A DNA stretch of 64,000 bases. It comes from an uncultured Sphingomonadaceae bacterium. GTDB lineage: Bacteria; Pseudomonadota; Alphaproteobacteria; Sphingomonadales; Sphingomonadaceae. Made by a program: the position numbers and the translations under genes. The stretch is from positions 1,364,001 to 1,428,000 of the forward strand of contig CANMGU010000001.1 in NCBI GenBank assembly GCA_947497455.1, written 5' to 3'. Under the pieces are notes generated by a model. It saw only the letters and a list, made by a program, of their open reading frames with translations, was not told where the DNA came from and did no database searches. This document shows, piece after piece, positions 45,697 through 55,421 of this stretch (the stretch's first letter is position 1; each line of letters starts with the position of its first letter).

Positions 45697-46187
45697 TGGG
45701 AGCCTTCATCCACGTTATTATAGTCAGCCAGATTAATCGGGCCGCTGGGTTGAATGGTTGAAATTGCATGTTTGTAAACAAGCTGTGCCAAGCCTTCCCG
45801 TTCTAGCAAAATGCAAAACAGATCATAGGCTGCGACCTCACCTTGCAGCATAACACCGTTCACAAGGAACATGGTGACTGGATCACTGCTGTCCCGCACT
45901 GCGGTCAGAAAAACTTCCTGCAACACACCATTTTTGCTTTTTGCTCGCTCCATAAGATCGGAGAATGCCTGCATATCCATAGTTTGCGACGGCATGATCG
46001 TCGAAATAGCGTGCTTGTAGACCAGCTGTGACTGACCATCACGGCGCAACAATACTGAAAAATTGTCAAACCATGTCACTATACCCTGCAGTTTTACGCC
46101 CTTTACCAAAAACATGGTCACTGGCATTTTTGTTTTCCGCAGGGAGTTTAGAAAGAGGTCTTGCAAATTATTTGATTTATCGGTCAT
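45693..46187 (-). CDS. hfq: Hfq with two tandem Sm domains
   Basis: An RNA chaperone of 164 residues in which two complete Hfq domains are joined. Domain one (about 7-68) has [26 protein letters not shown] and [10 protein letters not shown]. Domain two (about 87-149) has [26 protein letters not shown] and again [11 protein letters not shown]. coli Hfq is 102 residues with one domain; a ring of three such proteins would mimic the hexamer. Domain two lacks the basic rim residues (RDSSD where E. coli has RRER) and has Met where the first has Lys in the xLQG motif. Between ntrX and hflX, as expected for alphaproteobacteria. A tandem Hfq in a sphingomonad has, as I recall, been noted before. Confidence 0.95.
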   Translation of the reverse strand: MTDKSNNLQDLFLNSLRKTKMPVTMFLVKGVKLQGIVTWFDNFSVLLRRDGQSQLVYKHAISTIMPSQTMDMQAFSDLMERAKSKNGVLQEVFLTAVRDSSDPVTMFLVNGVMLQGEVAAYDLFCILLEREGLAQLVYKHAISTIQPSGPINLADYNNVDEGSH

Positions 46188-46320
46188 TTTTGACTCCGGT
46201 TTTTGGCGGCATCAAGGCCGCAGACAGGGTTTTAGGCCGCGGTTTTAAACTCTTGGGGGAACCGCTCGATGAACATATATGGATTAGTTCAAGAAGCTAC
46301 AACCGCAATCCGGTCAATTG

Positions 46321-47703
46321 CTATTCGGCAATTTGCTTCTTTTTCGCCGCAAGACCCAGGATTTTTAACTTACGGTGTAATGCTGAGCGCTCCATGCCGA
46401 TAAAGTTTGCCGTTTTTGAAATGTTACCCGAGAATCTGCGTATCTGAACCTTAAGATATTCCCGCTCAAAACTCTCACGTGCTTCCCGCAATGGTGAACC
46501 CATCAAAGAAGCTACTCCTTGATCCAGATCGTCATCGTTACCCAATATTTCGGGAGGCAACATCTCGATTTCGATTTTCTCAAAATTATCCTTTGGCGCC
46601 AATATTATTGTGCGCTCTATGACATTCCGCAGCTGTCGGACGTTACCAGGCCAATCGCAAGCCTGAAGCGCCGCCATGGCTTCAGTTGAGATTTCTGGCG
46701 GATTGAGCCGTTGATCACTCGCGAAGCGCGCTGAATAATGTTCGACCAAGGTTGGAATATCTTCGCGGCGTTGGTTTAGGGGTGGTAGCTCCACGGGCAC
46801 TACATTTAGTCGATAGAACAGGTCTTCCCGAAAACGTTTTTCCTGAATTTCCTCATCAAGATTGCGAGAGGTTGCCGAAACCACCCTGACGTCAACTTTC
46901 ACGCGTTGACTGCCACCAAGCCGGATGAAGCTTTGTTCTGTCAAGACCCGCAATATTTTACCTTGGGTATCGAGAGGCATATCGGCGACCTCGTCGATAA
47001 ACAACGTTCCGCCATGCGCTTCTTCCATCAGGCCAATCTTCTCGACGACACCATTTTTTTCGGTGCCAAAAAGCTCTTCTTCGACGCTTTCCGGTGAAAG
47101 ACGGGCAGCGCTGATCGTAACGAAAGGTGCATTGGCGCGCGTACTCCAGTTATGCATCAAGCGCGCCGCGACTTCCTTACCGACACCCGCAGGGCCTGAA
47201 ATCAACAACCGGCTCCCGGTTCCAGCGACCCTTTTTAAAGTTGCTCGGACCGCGTTTACGGCGGGGCTATTTCCGGTCAACTCGTCGGCAAAGCCAACTC
47301 GCGCCTTCAATATCTCATTTTCCCTGCGCAAACTTTCAGTTTCCGTCGCCCGTGCAACAAGGTGCATAAGATGTTCGGCTTCAAATGGTTTCTCAATGAA
47401 ATCAACCGCGCCCTGCGAGATAGCAGCGACTGCCGTATCAATATTGCCGTGCCCCGAAATTACAATTACCGGCAATTTGGGATCGATTTTCTTAATCTCC
47501 GTCAAGAGCTCCAGACCATCCAATCGTGAGCCTCTTAGCCAAACGTCGAGAAGCACTAAAGATGGTTTTCGTTCTTTAACTGCTGCCAAAGCGGAGTCGC
47601 TGTCCGCAGCGACTCTTGTCTCATAGCCATCATCTTCCAGGACACCGGAAATCAATTCCCGGATATCCGGTTCATCATCAACAATAAGGATATCTAATGC
47701 CAT
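46321..47703 (-). CDS. ntrX: NtrX response regulator
   Basis: Response regulator paired with NtrY, controlling nitrogen metabolism or envelope/respiration genes. The receiver domain is ILIVDDEPDIREL, LVLLDVWL with the phosphoacceptor Asp, and ends DFIEKPF. An AAA+ domain has GPAGVGKEVAARL (Walker A) and GGTLFIDEVADMP (Walker B region). The C-terminal Fis helix-turn-helix is ISKTANFIGMERSALHRKLK. The GAFTGA loop needed for sigma-54 contact is missing: ELFGTEKNG runs straight to EKIGLMEEA. ATG 47703 is preferred (AGAGG upstream). It begins ten bases after ntrY. Confidence 0.92.
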   Translation of the reverse strand: MALDILIVDDEPDIRELISGVLEDDGYETRVAADSDSALAAVKERKPSLVLLDVWLRGSRLDGLELLTEIKKIDPKLPVIVISGHGNIDTAVAAISQGAVDFIEKPFEAEHLMHLVARATETESLRRENEILKARVGFADELTGNSPAVNAVRATLKRVAGTGSRLLISGPAGVGKEVAARLMHNWSTRANAPFVTISAARLSPESVEEELFGTEKNGVVEKIGLMEEAHGGTLFIDEVADMPLDTQGKILRVLTEQSFIRLGGSQRVKVDVRVVSATSRNLDEEIQEKRFREDLFYRLNVVPVELPPLNQRREDIPTLVEHYSARFASDQRLNPPEISTEAMAALQACDWPGNVRQLRNVIERTIILAPKDNFEKIEIEMLPPEILGNDDDLDQGVASLMGSPLREARESFEREYLKVQIRRFSGNISKTANFIGMERSALHRKLKILGLAAKKKQIAE

Positions 47704-47713
47704 TTTTCGACCT

Positions 47714-50047
47714 CTAACTAGGGGGTAATTTATCTTGTGGTGCAATGTGTTCGCTGCTCATAGCAGCGGTTGTATCTGCGAGTTTCTGCTTTTCCATCTC
47801 GTCTTCATGCGATGAAACGCTCTCGCTCAATCGGGTAAGTTTTGCGGGGTTTAGACATATGGTCACGCGCGTGCCGCCCCCTTCCTCTCGCGAACAGGAA
47901 TCGGTGAACGTAATATCGCCAAAATGTTCCTCGATAATTTTTTTGACAATTGCGAGTCCGAGCCCAGTACCTTTTTCTCTTGTTGTCATATAAGGTTCGA
48001 CAATGCGTTCCCGCTCGGCGGGCAATCCGACACCATTGTCGTCCAGTTGAATTTCGATATCATCGCCGTTGCGACGGACACTCATGCATATCTGGCCGTC
48101 CTCGAAGGCAAAACTGTCGTTGGCTTCTGCTTTTTGCTCTACCGCTTCAACAGCATTTTTAACGATGTTGGTAAGCGCCTGTCCCAGTTGTCGACGATCG
48201 CATACAAGCGAAATTTGCTGGTCATCTGATTCAAACCGGAAATTGATCTTGGGATGCGCAACTTCCTGAAGGAACAGGGCCTGCTTGACGACATCGACCA
48301 AATTTTCATCACGAAATACCGGTTTCGGCATGCGAGCAAAGGAAGAAAATTCATCAACAATATTGCGAAGGTCACCAACCTGTCTGACAATTGTGCCGGT
48401 TAACTGCGAAAAGATTGAACTGCCTTCGACAATATTCTTGCCAAATCGGCGCTGTAAACGCTCTGCGGCCAATTGTATCGGAGTCAGCGGGTTCTTGATT
48501 TCATGCGCAATACGGCGCGCAACATCTGACCAGGCTGCGCGTCTTTGGTCCAACAAGCGTTGTGTAATATCTTCAAAAGTGATGACGTGACCGGAAGGCC
48601 CACCCACGATCTTGACCTCAAGGGTGCGAATTTCATTGCCGGAAAGAAACTGGGTGATGGTATTTTCTACTCCGGACTCAATCAGTTCGGCAAACCCGGG
48701 AGCGACATCTGCAATTCGCTTATCCAGCAAATCGTCTGTTTCCTTACCGAGCAGCGATTGTGCTCGGGAGTTTACAAGCCGTACATGCCCGGCCCGATCC
48801 AGGCTGATTATTCCTGCTGTCACCGATTCGAGGACCGTTTCGATAAAGGCACGCCTGCTGCCTAACTGTTCATTAGCAGTGAGCAAGGCGGTTGTCTGGT
48901 TCTCCAGCCTTTCGGTCATGCGGTTAAACGCCCTGCCCAATGTTCCGATCTCATCTTTTTCAATCGGTGCGGGAACACGTGTCGCAAGGTCGCCCTCAGT
49001 GATTCTTTTAGCCGCATAAACCAGTTCACCGACAGGTCTTACCATTCGGTCAGCAACGGCGAGTGCAATCCATAAAGCCAATCCCACAATGAACAATGAG
49101 ACCACAAATAACGCTATGTTGAACTGCAGTTGAAGGCTGCGAGATCGTGTGAACAGATTATCGTAATCTGCCAGAACCGACTGAGCGCGCTCCCATTGAC
49201 TAAGAGCCAACATATCTGAGTCCCGCGCGGCATAGAGAAATACCTGCGACTCCCGGTCCAGCAGAGTCACAGCCTCAATCTTATTGGCTTTTGCGGTAAC
49301 GACATAGCTCTCACCAGCAATCAACTGGTTGATTACATCTTCCGTGATCTTTGTATCTTCATCACTATTATCCGGATTAACCGCGGCCGCCGTTCTTGCA
49401 AGACCATCGTCACCAAATTGAATAATTGCAGACTCATTCAATTTGCGGGTCAGAACCTGAAAAGAATAATTCTCCGCAAACTCGGGATGATTAATTCCTT
49501 TTTCTGACAGAAAACTCCTTAAATCACTCGCCATGGTGATTGTTTCATCACCAACATCCTTGCGATTCTGATCATAATAGCCGCGCGCCAAACTATTTGC
49601 ATTTTCCAACATCCCGCGTGCACGGTCCGAAAACCAGAACTCAACGCCATATTGAAACAGCAGCGAAGCAAAGATGACAACAAGTAACATCGGTACGCTG
49701 GCTACCAGTGAAAACAGCGCAACAAGACGAACATGTAACCGTCCACTGCTTCCCACCGCAGACTTGGCCGCCCTTCCCTTGGCTATTCGACGGCCAAGCA
49801 AGACCAGTAAGATGATTGCAGGGATGAGATTGGCGACAAGCAATGCGGCCGTCAGCGGAGGTGATATAAAATCAGTGCGGCCTGATTGTGAATTCAGCAG
49901 CAGATAACTGCCAATTACCGTCACCAACAGAAGCAGAACAACCGCCCATTCCACTCGTTTCATCGCTTTGTCATCTTCAGCCAGGATTGACAAACGGCGA
50001 AGCCAGACCGGCGAGCGTTTTTCAAAGGGAGATTGCGGAGCGTTCAT
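47714..50047 (-). CDS. ntrY: NtrY sensor histidine kinase
   Basis: Inner-membrane sensor kinase of about 777 residues. N-terminal hydrophobic helices (about 35-135), a periplasmic segment and another helix near 305-325 precede a HAMP region (VRPVGELVYAAKRITEGDLATRV). A PAS-like domain (GIISLDRAGHVRLVNSRA) and a HisKA domain with RRIAHEIKNPLTPIQLAAERL follow, then the ATPase with NIVKNAVEA and GTGLGLAIVKKI. ATG 50047 has AAGAG five bases upstream. The ligand is unknown; partner NtrX is the next gene. Confidence 0.93.
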   Translation of the reverse strand: MNAPQSPFEKRSPVWLRRLSILAEDDKAMKRVEWAVVLLLLVTVIGSYLLLNSQSGRTDFISPPLTAALLVANLIPAIILLVLLGRRIAKGRAAKSAVGSSGRLHVRLVALFSLVASVPMLLVVIFASLLFQYGVEFWFSDRARGMLENANSLARGYYDQNRKDVGDETITMASDLRSFLSEKGINHPEFAENYSFQVLTRKLNESAIIQFGDDGLARTAAAVNPDNSDEDTKITEDVINQLIAGESYVVTAKANKIEAVTLLDRESQVFLYAARDSDMLALSQWERAQSVLADYDNLFTRSRSLQLQFNIALFVVSLFIVGLALWIALAVADRMVRPVGELVYAAKRITEGDLATRVPAPIEKDEIGTLGRAFNRMTERLENQTTALLTANEQLGSRRAFIETVLESVTAGIISLDRAGHVRLVNSRAQSLLGKETDDLLDKRIADVAPGFAELIESGVENTITQFLSGNEIRTLEVKIVGGPSGHVITFEDITQRLLDQRRAAWSDVARRIAHEIKNPLTPIQLAAERLQRRFGKNIVEGSSIFSQLTGTIVRQVGDLRNIVDEFSSFARMPKPVFRDENLVDVVKQALFLQEVAHPKINFRFESDDQQISLVCDRRQLGQALTNIVKNAVEAVEQKAEANDSFAFEDGQICMSVRRNGDDIEIQLDDNGVGLPAERERIVEPYMTTREKGTGLGLAIVKKIIEEHFGDITFTDSCSREEGGGTRVTICLNPAKLTRLSESVSSHEDEMEKQKLADTTAAMSSEHIAPQDKLPPS

Positions 50048-50130
50048 TGTGCTCTTGATACAACAGTTTCGTTGTAAAAACAGCACTAATGAAACAAAAA
50101 TGTCACGTTTTAACGCGCGGGTCGATCAAC

Positions 50131-51549
50131 CTATCGTGATTGCGACGGATCTATCCCATATTCGGTGAGCTTTTTACGCAATGTGTTTCGATTAATACCC
50201 AACATGTTGGCGGCCTTGATTTGGTTGCCTCCAGCCTTACGCAGAATTTCTTCGAGCATCGGTCGTTCGAATTTTTCGAGAGCCCGAACATAGACAGAAG
50301 TTTCATGATCCTTGTCCGAAATTAGATCGCCAACAATCGACTTTACGCGATCAGAAAAACGCGAGTTGGCCTTATCGTCTTGCTCATCACTTTGCTGCAA
50401 TTGCAGAATCTGCCTTACTGCCGTTTCGGAAAGTTCTTCCTCGCGAGCAGTAACGACAAGCCGATAGATTAGATTTTTAAGTTCTCTCACATTTCCGCGC
50501 CATCCATGTCGAGAAAGCATTTCCATACCCTCATCGGTAAGTACTTTTTGAGGCAGTCCCTCAGAAGCTGCCAAACTCAAAAAATGATTGGCGAGCGCGG
50601 GAACATCTCCCGCTCGATCACGAAGCGGCGGCAATTCTATGGGAACAACATTGATACGATAGTAAAGGTCTTCGCGAAACCGGCCATCTTCGATCAGGTT
50701 TACAAAATCCTGATTGGTCGCCGCGACAATCCGAACGTTAAGCTTGATCAATCCCTTTCCGCCAACCCGGTTAATCTCACCAGATTGCAATGCCCGTAAC
50801 AATCGGGTCTGTGCGTGCATCGGCATATCGCCAATTTCATCGAGAAAAAGTGTGCCACCCTGCGCTTGCTCGAATTTCCCGGCAGCGCTGCTAACGGCGC
50901 CGGTAAATGCACCCTTTTCATGCCCAAATAATTCCGCTTCGATCAGATCAGTAGGAATTGCTGCCATATTGACCGCGATAAAGGGCCCATCCTTGCGATG
51001 ACCGAGATTATGGATAGCTTCAGCAACAAGCTCTTTACCGGTTCCGGATTCACCCAAGATCAAAACCGAAAGGTCATTCCGCAACAGCCGTGCAATCATC
51101 CGATAGACTTCTTGCATTGCCGGGCTGCGTCCTACCAGTGGGAGATTATCCTCTTCCATTATTTCCCGGGATAAGATCTCACTGCGCGGCTTGATCGCTT
51201 GTTGAACCACTTCAACCAGTTCATCGAGGTCAAACGGTTTAGGAAAATATTCAAACGCACCAGTTTCTGATGCTCTAACTGCTGTGTTCAAGGTATTTTG
51301 TGCCGAGATAACAATGATAGGAAGATCAGGATCGCGTTCTTTGACAGCATCCAAGGTTGCAATGCCGTCCTCTTCGCCCAAGCCAACATCTGTAATCAAC
51401 AGGTCATATTTCCCGCTGGCCAATAACGCATCACGGTCGGATATGGTTTTACAACTATCCACGGCCATGCCTTCCGCTTTTAAGGCGGTTGAGATGATGT
51501 GGCTTACAGAAGGATCATCTTCAACGAGCAATATGGTGTGTTTGGCCAT
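50131..51549 (-). CDS. ntrC: NtrC response regulator, sigma-54 activator
   Basis: Nitrogen regulator, phosphorylated by NtrB. The receiver domain has LLVEDDPSVSH, DLLITDVGLGEED with the phosphoacceptor Asp, and FPKPF. The AAA+ domain carries GESGTGKELVAEAIH (Walker A), the intact GAFTGA loop in HEKGAFTGAVSSA and GGTLFLDEIGDMP. The C-terminal Fis domain is GGNQIKAANMLGINRNTLRKK. Length 472. It is three bases from ntrB, and ntrY follows after 83 bases. Confidence 0.95.
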   Translation of the reverse strand: MAKHTILLVEDDPSVSHIISTALKAEGMAVDSCKTISDRDALLASGKYDLLITDVGLGEEDGIATLDAVKERDPDLPIIVISAQNTLNTAVRASETGAFEYFPKPFDLDELVEVVQQAIKPRSEILSREIMEEDNLPLVGRSPAMQEVYRMIARLLRNDLSVLILGESGTGKELVAEAIHNLGHRKDGPFIAVNMAAIPTDLIEAELFGHEKGAFTGAVSSAAGKFEQAQGGTLFLDEIGDMPMHAQTRLLRALQSGEINRVGGKGLIKLNVRIVAATNQDFVNLIEDGRFREDLYYRINVVPIELPPLRDRAGDVPALANHFLSLAASEGLPQKVLTDEGMEMLSRHGWRGNVRELKNLIYRLVVTAREEELSETAVRQILQLQQSDEQDDKANSRFSDRVKSIVGDLISDKDHETSVYVRALEKFERPMLEEILRKAGGNQIKAANMLGINRNTLRKKLTEYGIDPSQSR

Positions 51550-51552
51550 AGA

Positions 51553-52626
51553 CTATCCTTGTGCCGCGATCGGCAGAAACAGAACGAATTGCGTATGACT
51601 GGCTGCCCCAGATCGTTCATATCGAACACGGCCGTTCATATCGTTGATTAACTTGTGAACAAGGGCCAGGCCAAGGCCCTGCCCTTCCCGCTTGGTGGAT
51701 ACAAATGGAGAGAATATGTCTCTTTCCAGTTCCGCGGGAACACCGGGCCCATTGTCCCTCACTATGATCTCTACCGGCAGGCGAACCATCTGTTCAGATC
51801 CGTGAACAGACAAAGAAGCACCGAAGCTATATCGGGTGACAACCTGAATATCAGGTTTGTCCACGTTTCTGGTTGCATCAACAGCGTTGGATAGCAAATT
51901 GGTCAAGACCTGCATCAACGCATCGGGGTCAACCAAGACATCCGGCAGTGAAGGGTCAAACTGATCACCGATTTTAAGCGCGCCATTTTGTGCCGTCTCT
52001 ATCGATTTGCGAGCGCGATCAATCAACGAATGAACATTTACCGGCTCGACTTTCGCAGGCTGGTTTGTTGACAGACTTTGTACACGGTCCAGCAATTTTG
52101 CGATACGCTCAACTTCGCCTTTTATCATATGGGTCAAGGCTCTCTGGTCCTGATTAAGCGAACGATCCAGCAATTGTGCAGCACCTTTGATAGCCGCCAG
52201 CGGGTTTTTGATCTCATGGCCCAAAATATCTGGTGCACGAACCGCAAATTGATCCTGCTCGCCCCGTCGTTGTTCGGCAACAGGACCATCTGCTGGAAGC
52301 GGTGCGATGGAAACCATGCGCCAACTTTGATCGGCGGGAATGGTGTGTATGTCAAAATTCACCAAACCCGCATCCCGTCCTTTAATCGAGACAGCCACCC
52401 GGCGAGCAGCAAGGTGGGCGTCTTTGTCCGTCAGAGCATTCATCAGACGATCATCATCAAACTGAAGTTGATTGGAGATATCGTCTCCAATGAGATGTTT
52501 TGAACTCTGACCGAAGAAATGCTCTGCAATCGGGTTAACCTTGGCGATCGTATGATTTTGATCGATGATAAGCAGCGCGTCGGGTAACCCAACGAATATC
52601 TGTTCCGCCGACGGCAGTTTGCCCAT
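51553..52626 (-). CDS. ntrB: NtrB two-component sensor kinase
   Basis: Soluble cytoplasmic histidine kinase that controls NtrC in response to nitrogen status through PII. An N-terminal PAS domain (ALLIIDQNHTIAKVNPIAEHFFG) is followed by HisKA (GHEIKNPLAAIKGAAQLL with the phosphorylated His) and an ATPase domain with NLLSNAVDA and GQGLGLALVHKL. The ATG at 52626 overlaps the dusB stop (TGATG), so it is coupled; a TTG 24 bases earlier is possible. Start of the ntr genes within the dusB operon. Confidence 0.93.
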   Translation of the reverse strand: MGKLPSAEQIFVGLPDALLIIDQNHTIAKVNPIAEHFFGQSSKHLIGDDISNQLQFDDDRLMNALTDKDAHLAARRVAVSIKGRDAGLVNFDIHTIPADQSWRMVSIAPLPADGPVAEQRRGEQDQFAVRAPDILGHEIKNPLAAIKGAAQLLDRSLNQDQRALTHMIKGEVERIAKLLDRVQSLSTNQPAKVEPVNVHSLIDRARKSIETAQNGALKIGDQFDPSLPDVLVDPDALMQVLTNLLSNAVDATRNVDKPDIQVVTRYSFGASLSVHGSEQMVRLPVEIIVRDNGPGVPAELERDIFSPFVSTKREGQGLGLALVHKLINDMNGRVRYERSGAASHTQFVLFLPIAAQG

Positions 52627-53621
52627 CAGGCTGCTGCTTTGTCGAGCCAAGGTTCGTAGAATTCCTCCAACATTGTCAGAACTCTAGCAGCATCCATTTC
52701 CTTGTTTGCCAGATTTCGAAATTCAGCCGACCCGGGCAGACCCTTTGTGTACCAGCCAATATGCTTGCGTGCCACTTTGACTCCGATATCTTCGCCATAC
52801 AGGTCCAGCATTGCTCGATAATGTTCTTCCAGCACCCTATATTGTGACTGCAGATCGGGGTCGGGCAAGGTTGTTCCATGTTCAAACCAATGTATGACCT
52901 GACCCAGTAGCCACGGCTTGCCATAAGCCCCCCTCCCGATCATCAACCCGTCAGCACCACTTTCAGACAAAGCTTGCTCACAATCGTCAATTGTACAGAT
53001 ATCGCCATTGACGATTACCGGAACCGAAACCGCGTCCTTGACCTGTTTGACGAAAGTCCAGTCAGCGCTGCCTTTATACATCTGGCATCGTGTACGGCCA
53101 TGAACGGTGATCATTTTTGCACCGAGATCTTCAGAGATATGGGCCAGTTCAGGTGCATTGAGACTATTATGATCCCAACCCATTCGCATTTTTACGGTCA
53201 CCGGGACATTTACAGCCTCTACGGTAGATTTTATGAGTGCAGCCGCAAGCGGTAAATCTCGCATCAGAGCCGAACCGGCGTCTCCATTCACAACCTTTTT
53301 GACCGGACACCCCATATTGATATCAATGATTTGCGCGCCGCGATCTTCATTCAATTTGGCGGCCTCGGCCATTGCATCCGGGCAACAGCCTGCCAACTGC
53401 ATTGATACAGGTTCCTCAATTGGATCCCATGCGCATTTTTGCAAGGATTGCCTGGTTTCTCGGATCATGGCTTGACTGGCGATCATTTCGGTAACGTTCA
53501 AACCAGAACCAAAGCGCCGCACAAGCTTGCGAAAAGGAAGGTCAGTCACACCGGTCATCGGCGCAAGCAATACCGGGTCTTTTATCGTGATTTTGTCAAT
53601 CGATATCGGTTTCAATGTCAT
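52626..53621 (-). CDS. dusB: tRNA dihydrouridine synthase B
   Basis: FMN-dependent enzyme reducing uridines in tRNA. The barrel opens with [17 protein letters not shown]. The catalytic Cys is in [11 protein letters not shown] near residue 103, and the FMN/RNA-binding part has [15 protein letters not shown] and VIVNGDI...[13 protein letters not shown]. Length 331. It is the first gene of the minus-strand run into ntrBC (as nifR3-ntrBC in other alphaproteobacteria), divergent from ispDF across 80 bases. Confidence 0.95.
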   Translation of the reverse strand: MTLKPISIDKITIKDPVLLAPMTGVTDLPFRKLVRRFGSGLNVTEMIASQAMIRETRQSLQKCAWDPIEEPVSMQLAGCCPDAMAEAAKLNEDRGAQIIDINMGCPVKKVVNGDAGSALMRDLPLAAALIKSTVEAVNVPVTVKMRMGWDHNSLNAPELAHISEDLGAKMITVHGRTRCQMYKGSADWTFVKQVKDAVSVPVIVNGDICTIDDCEQALSESGADGLMIGRGAYGKPWLLGQVIHWFEHGTTLPDPDLQSQYRVLEEHYRAMLDLYGEDIGVKVARKHIGWYTKGLPGSAEFRNLANKEMDAARVLTMLEEFYEPWLDKAAA

Positions 53622-53701
53622 GTCATATGCCTAAATTTTAAGCAGCCTTTATAGTCAAAGCGGCTAGCAGGCAAGCGGGGACTGGGCTAGATCGATTTAC
53701 G

Positions 53702-54877
53702 ATGATTGATTCTAACGTTCTAAGCCAGCAAAACCATGCTATTATTGTTGCCGCTGGACAGGGCGAGCGATCTGGCCTCGGGCGACCCAAGCAATATGAA
53801 CTGCTCAAAGGGCAGCCGATGGTCCGCCATAGTGCCGAGAGCTTTCTCAATCATCAAAACATCGGAAAACTCTGGATCGTTATCGGGACTGACCAGGAAG
53901 ATCTGTTGAACGCAGCGCTTGCGGGATTGCCAGATTTTGAAATCGTTATCGGTGGTGCCACGCGTCAGGATAGTGTTCGAAATGGATTATCAGCGATCGA
54001 AGCAGCTGGTGGTGCGAAAAACGTTCTCATTCATGACGCGGCGAGGCCTTTTCTGTCTCATAGTTTGATCGATTGCCTGCTTGCTTCTCTCGATGATCAA
54101 GCAGCTGCCATTCCGGTACTCCCTACAATTGACACAACGATCAACGTTACTGACAATTTTGCGCAAGACACTATCGATCGCTCCAAGCTCTGGCGCGTGC
54201 AAACACCCCAAGCTTTTGATTTTGAGAAACTGTTGCAAGCGCATGCAATCTGGCCAAAAAGCAGCAACGCGAGTGATGATGCGCAAGTCTTTAAAGCTGC
54301 AGGGCACAAGATAGCGGTCGTCGAAGGTGACGAAAGACTTAAAAAATATACAACGGCATTCGACTTTGCTGATACCTCGGAACAGAATATGACACAGATA
54401 CGTACGGGAATGGGTTTCGATGTTCACCAACTCTCTGTTGGCGAGGAGCTTTGGCTCGGCGGGTTGAAGATCGATCATGAAAAGGGTCTCGCTGGCCATA
54501 GCGATGCTGATGTGCTGCTGCACGCCCTTACTGACGCTCTACTCGGCGCTGCAGGTGCCGGTGATATTGGTGATCATTTTCCACCCTCAGATCCGCAATG
54601 GCGAGGTGCATCATCTGACAAATTCGTAGAATTTGCGGCGTCGGTCATCAAACAGAAAGGTGGAAGCATCAATAATGTAGATATGTCAGTGATTTGCGAA
54701 GCACCAAAAATCAAACCCCATCGGGAAGCCATCCGGCAGAATATTGCAAAAATGCTGGATATTTCTACCGATCAAGTCAGTGTCAAGGCAACGACAACGG
54801 AACGCTTGGGGTTTACCGGACGCGGAGAAGGTATAGCAGCACAGGCGATAGCCACAATAACGATGGAGCAAGAGTGA
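53702..54877 (+). CDS. ispDF: Bifunctional MEP cytidylyltransferase / MECDP synthase
   Basis: Fused isoprenoid enzyme of the MEP pathway, 391 residues. The IspD half (about 10-225) has IIVAAGQGERSGLGRPKQY, HDAARPF and WRVQTPQAF. The IspF half (about 233-390) has RTGMGFDVHQL, the zinc ligands in HSDADVLLHALTDALLGAA and GDIGDHFPPSDP. It makes CDP-ME from MEP and later the cyclodiphosphate from CDP-MEP. The fusion is common in alphaproteobacteria. It runs into the next gene by TGATG. Confidence 0.95.
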   Translation: MIDSNVLSQQNHAIIVAAGQGERSGLGRPKQYELLKGQPMVRHSAESFLNHQNIGKLWIVIGTDQEDLLNAALAGLPDFEIVIGGATRQDSVRNGLSAIEAAGGAKNVLIHDAARPFLSHSLIDCLLASLDDQAAAIPVLPTIDTTINVTDNFAQDTIDRSKLWRVQTPQAFDFEKLLQAHAIWPKSSNASDDAQVFKAAGHKIAVVEGDERLKKYTTAFDFADTSEQNMTQIRTGMGFDVHQLSVGEELWLGGLKIDHEKGLAGHSDADVLLHALTDALLGAAGAGDIGDHFPPSDPQWRGASSDKFVEFAASVIKQKGGSINNVDMSVICEAPKIKPHREAIRQNIAKMLDISTDQVSVKATTTERLGFTGRGEGIAAQAIATITMEQE

Positions 54878-55407
54878 TGTTCAGAAAAATATCGGCGGCA
54901 TCAGCCGCAATCGCGCTGGTAAGCGCAACCTCGGCACAAGCCGCAGAGACAAAACCGTGTATCCCGGCAGAAACGGCGGAATCCCTTATAACTTATATCC
55001 TGCCTGGTGCTTTGGGCGCTGTGAGAACCAAATGTTCAAACAGCTTGCCTGCATCCGCCGCGCTTCTTCAGGTCGATTCCGAGCAGATGCAGAGATATCA
55101 GTATGATTCAGAGAGAGCCTGGCCAAAGGCAAGCACCGCCATTGGATTAATGGTTGGGCAGGATTTCCCCGAAAATCTGGAAATGGATGCCATGCGTCCC
55201 TTTGTGGATGCGATGATCCCCGCAATGCTTGCCCAGGAAATCAAGGCCAAAGATTGTCCTACGATCGACAAAGTTTATGGACTGCTAGAGCCTATGCCGA
55301 CAGCAAATCTTGCCGGATTGACCGTAATGCTGGCGCAGCTGGGCAGCAATGACGACAAAGAAGGCAGAAAAGACCCTTTCAACATTTGCAAAGCCGTTTC
55401 GGAATAG
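54877..55407 (+). CDS. Exported protein of unknown function
   Basis: A 176-residue periplasmic protein I do not recognise. A signal peptide ends ATSAQA-A near residue 21. The mature part is mainly helical-looking, with four cysteines (KPCIP, TKCSN, KDCPT, NICKA), enough for two disulfides, and no lipobox. ATG 54877 overlaps the ispDF stop as TGATG, so the two are coupled; upstream starts would lie inside ispDF. Found between ispDF and a pncC-like gene. Function unknown. Confidence 0.7.
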   Translation: MFRKISAASAAIALVSATSAQAAETKPCIPAETAESLITYILPGALGAVRTKCSNSLPASAALLQVDSEQMQRYQYDSERAWPKASTAIGLMVGQDFPENLEMDAMRPFVDAMIPAMLAQEIKAKDCPTIDKVYGLLEPMPTANLAGLTVMLAQLGSNDDKEGRKDPFNICKAVSE

Positions 55408-55421
55408 GCTAGCGGGGCGCA

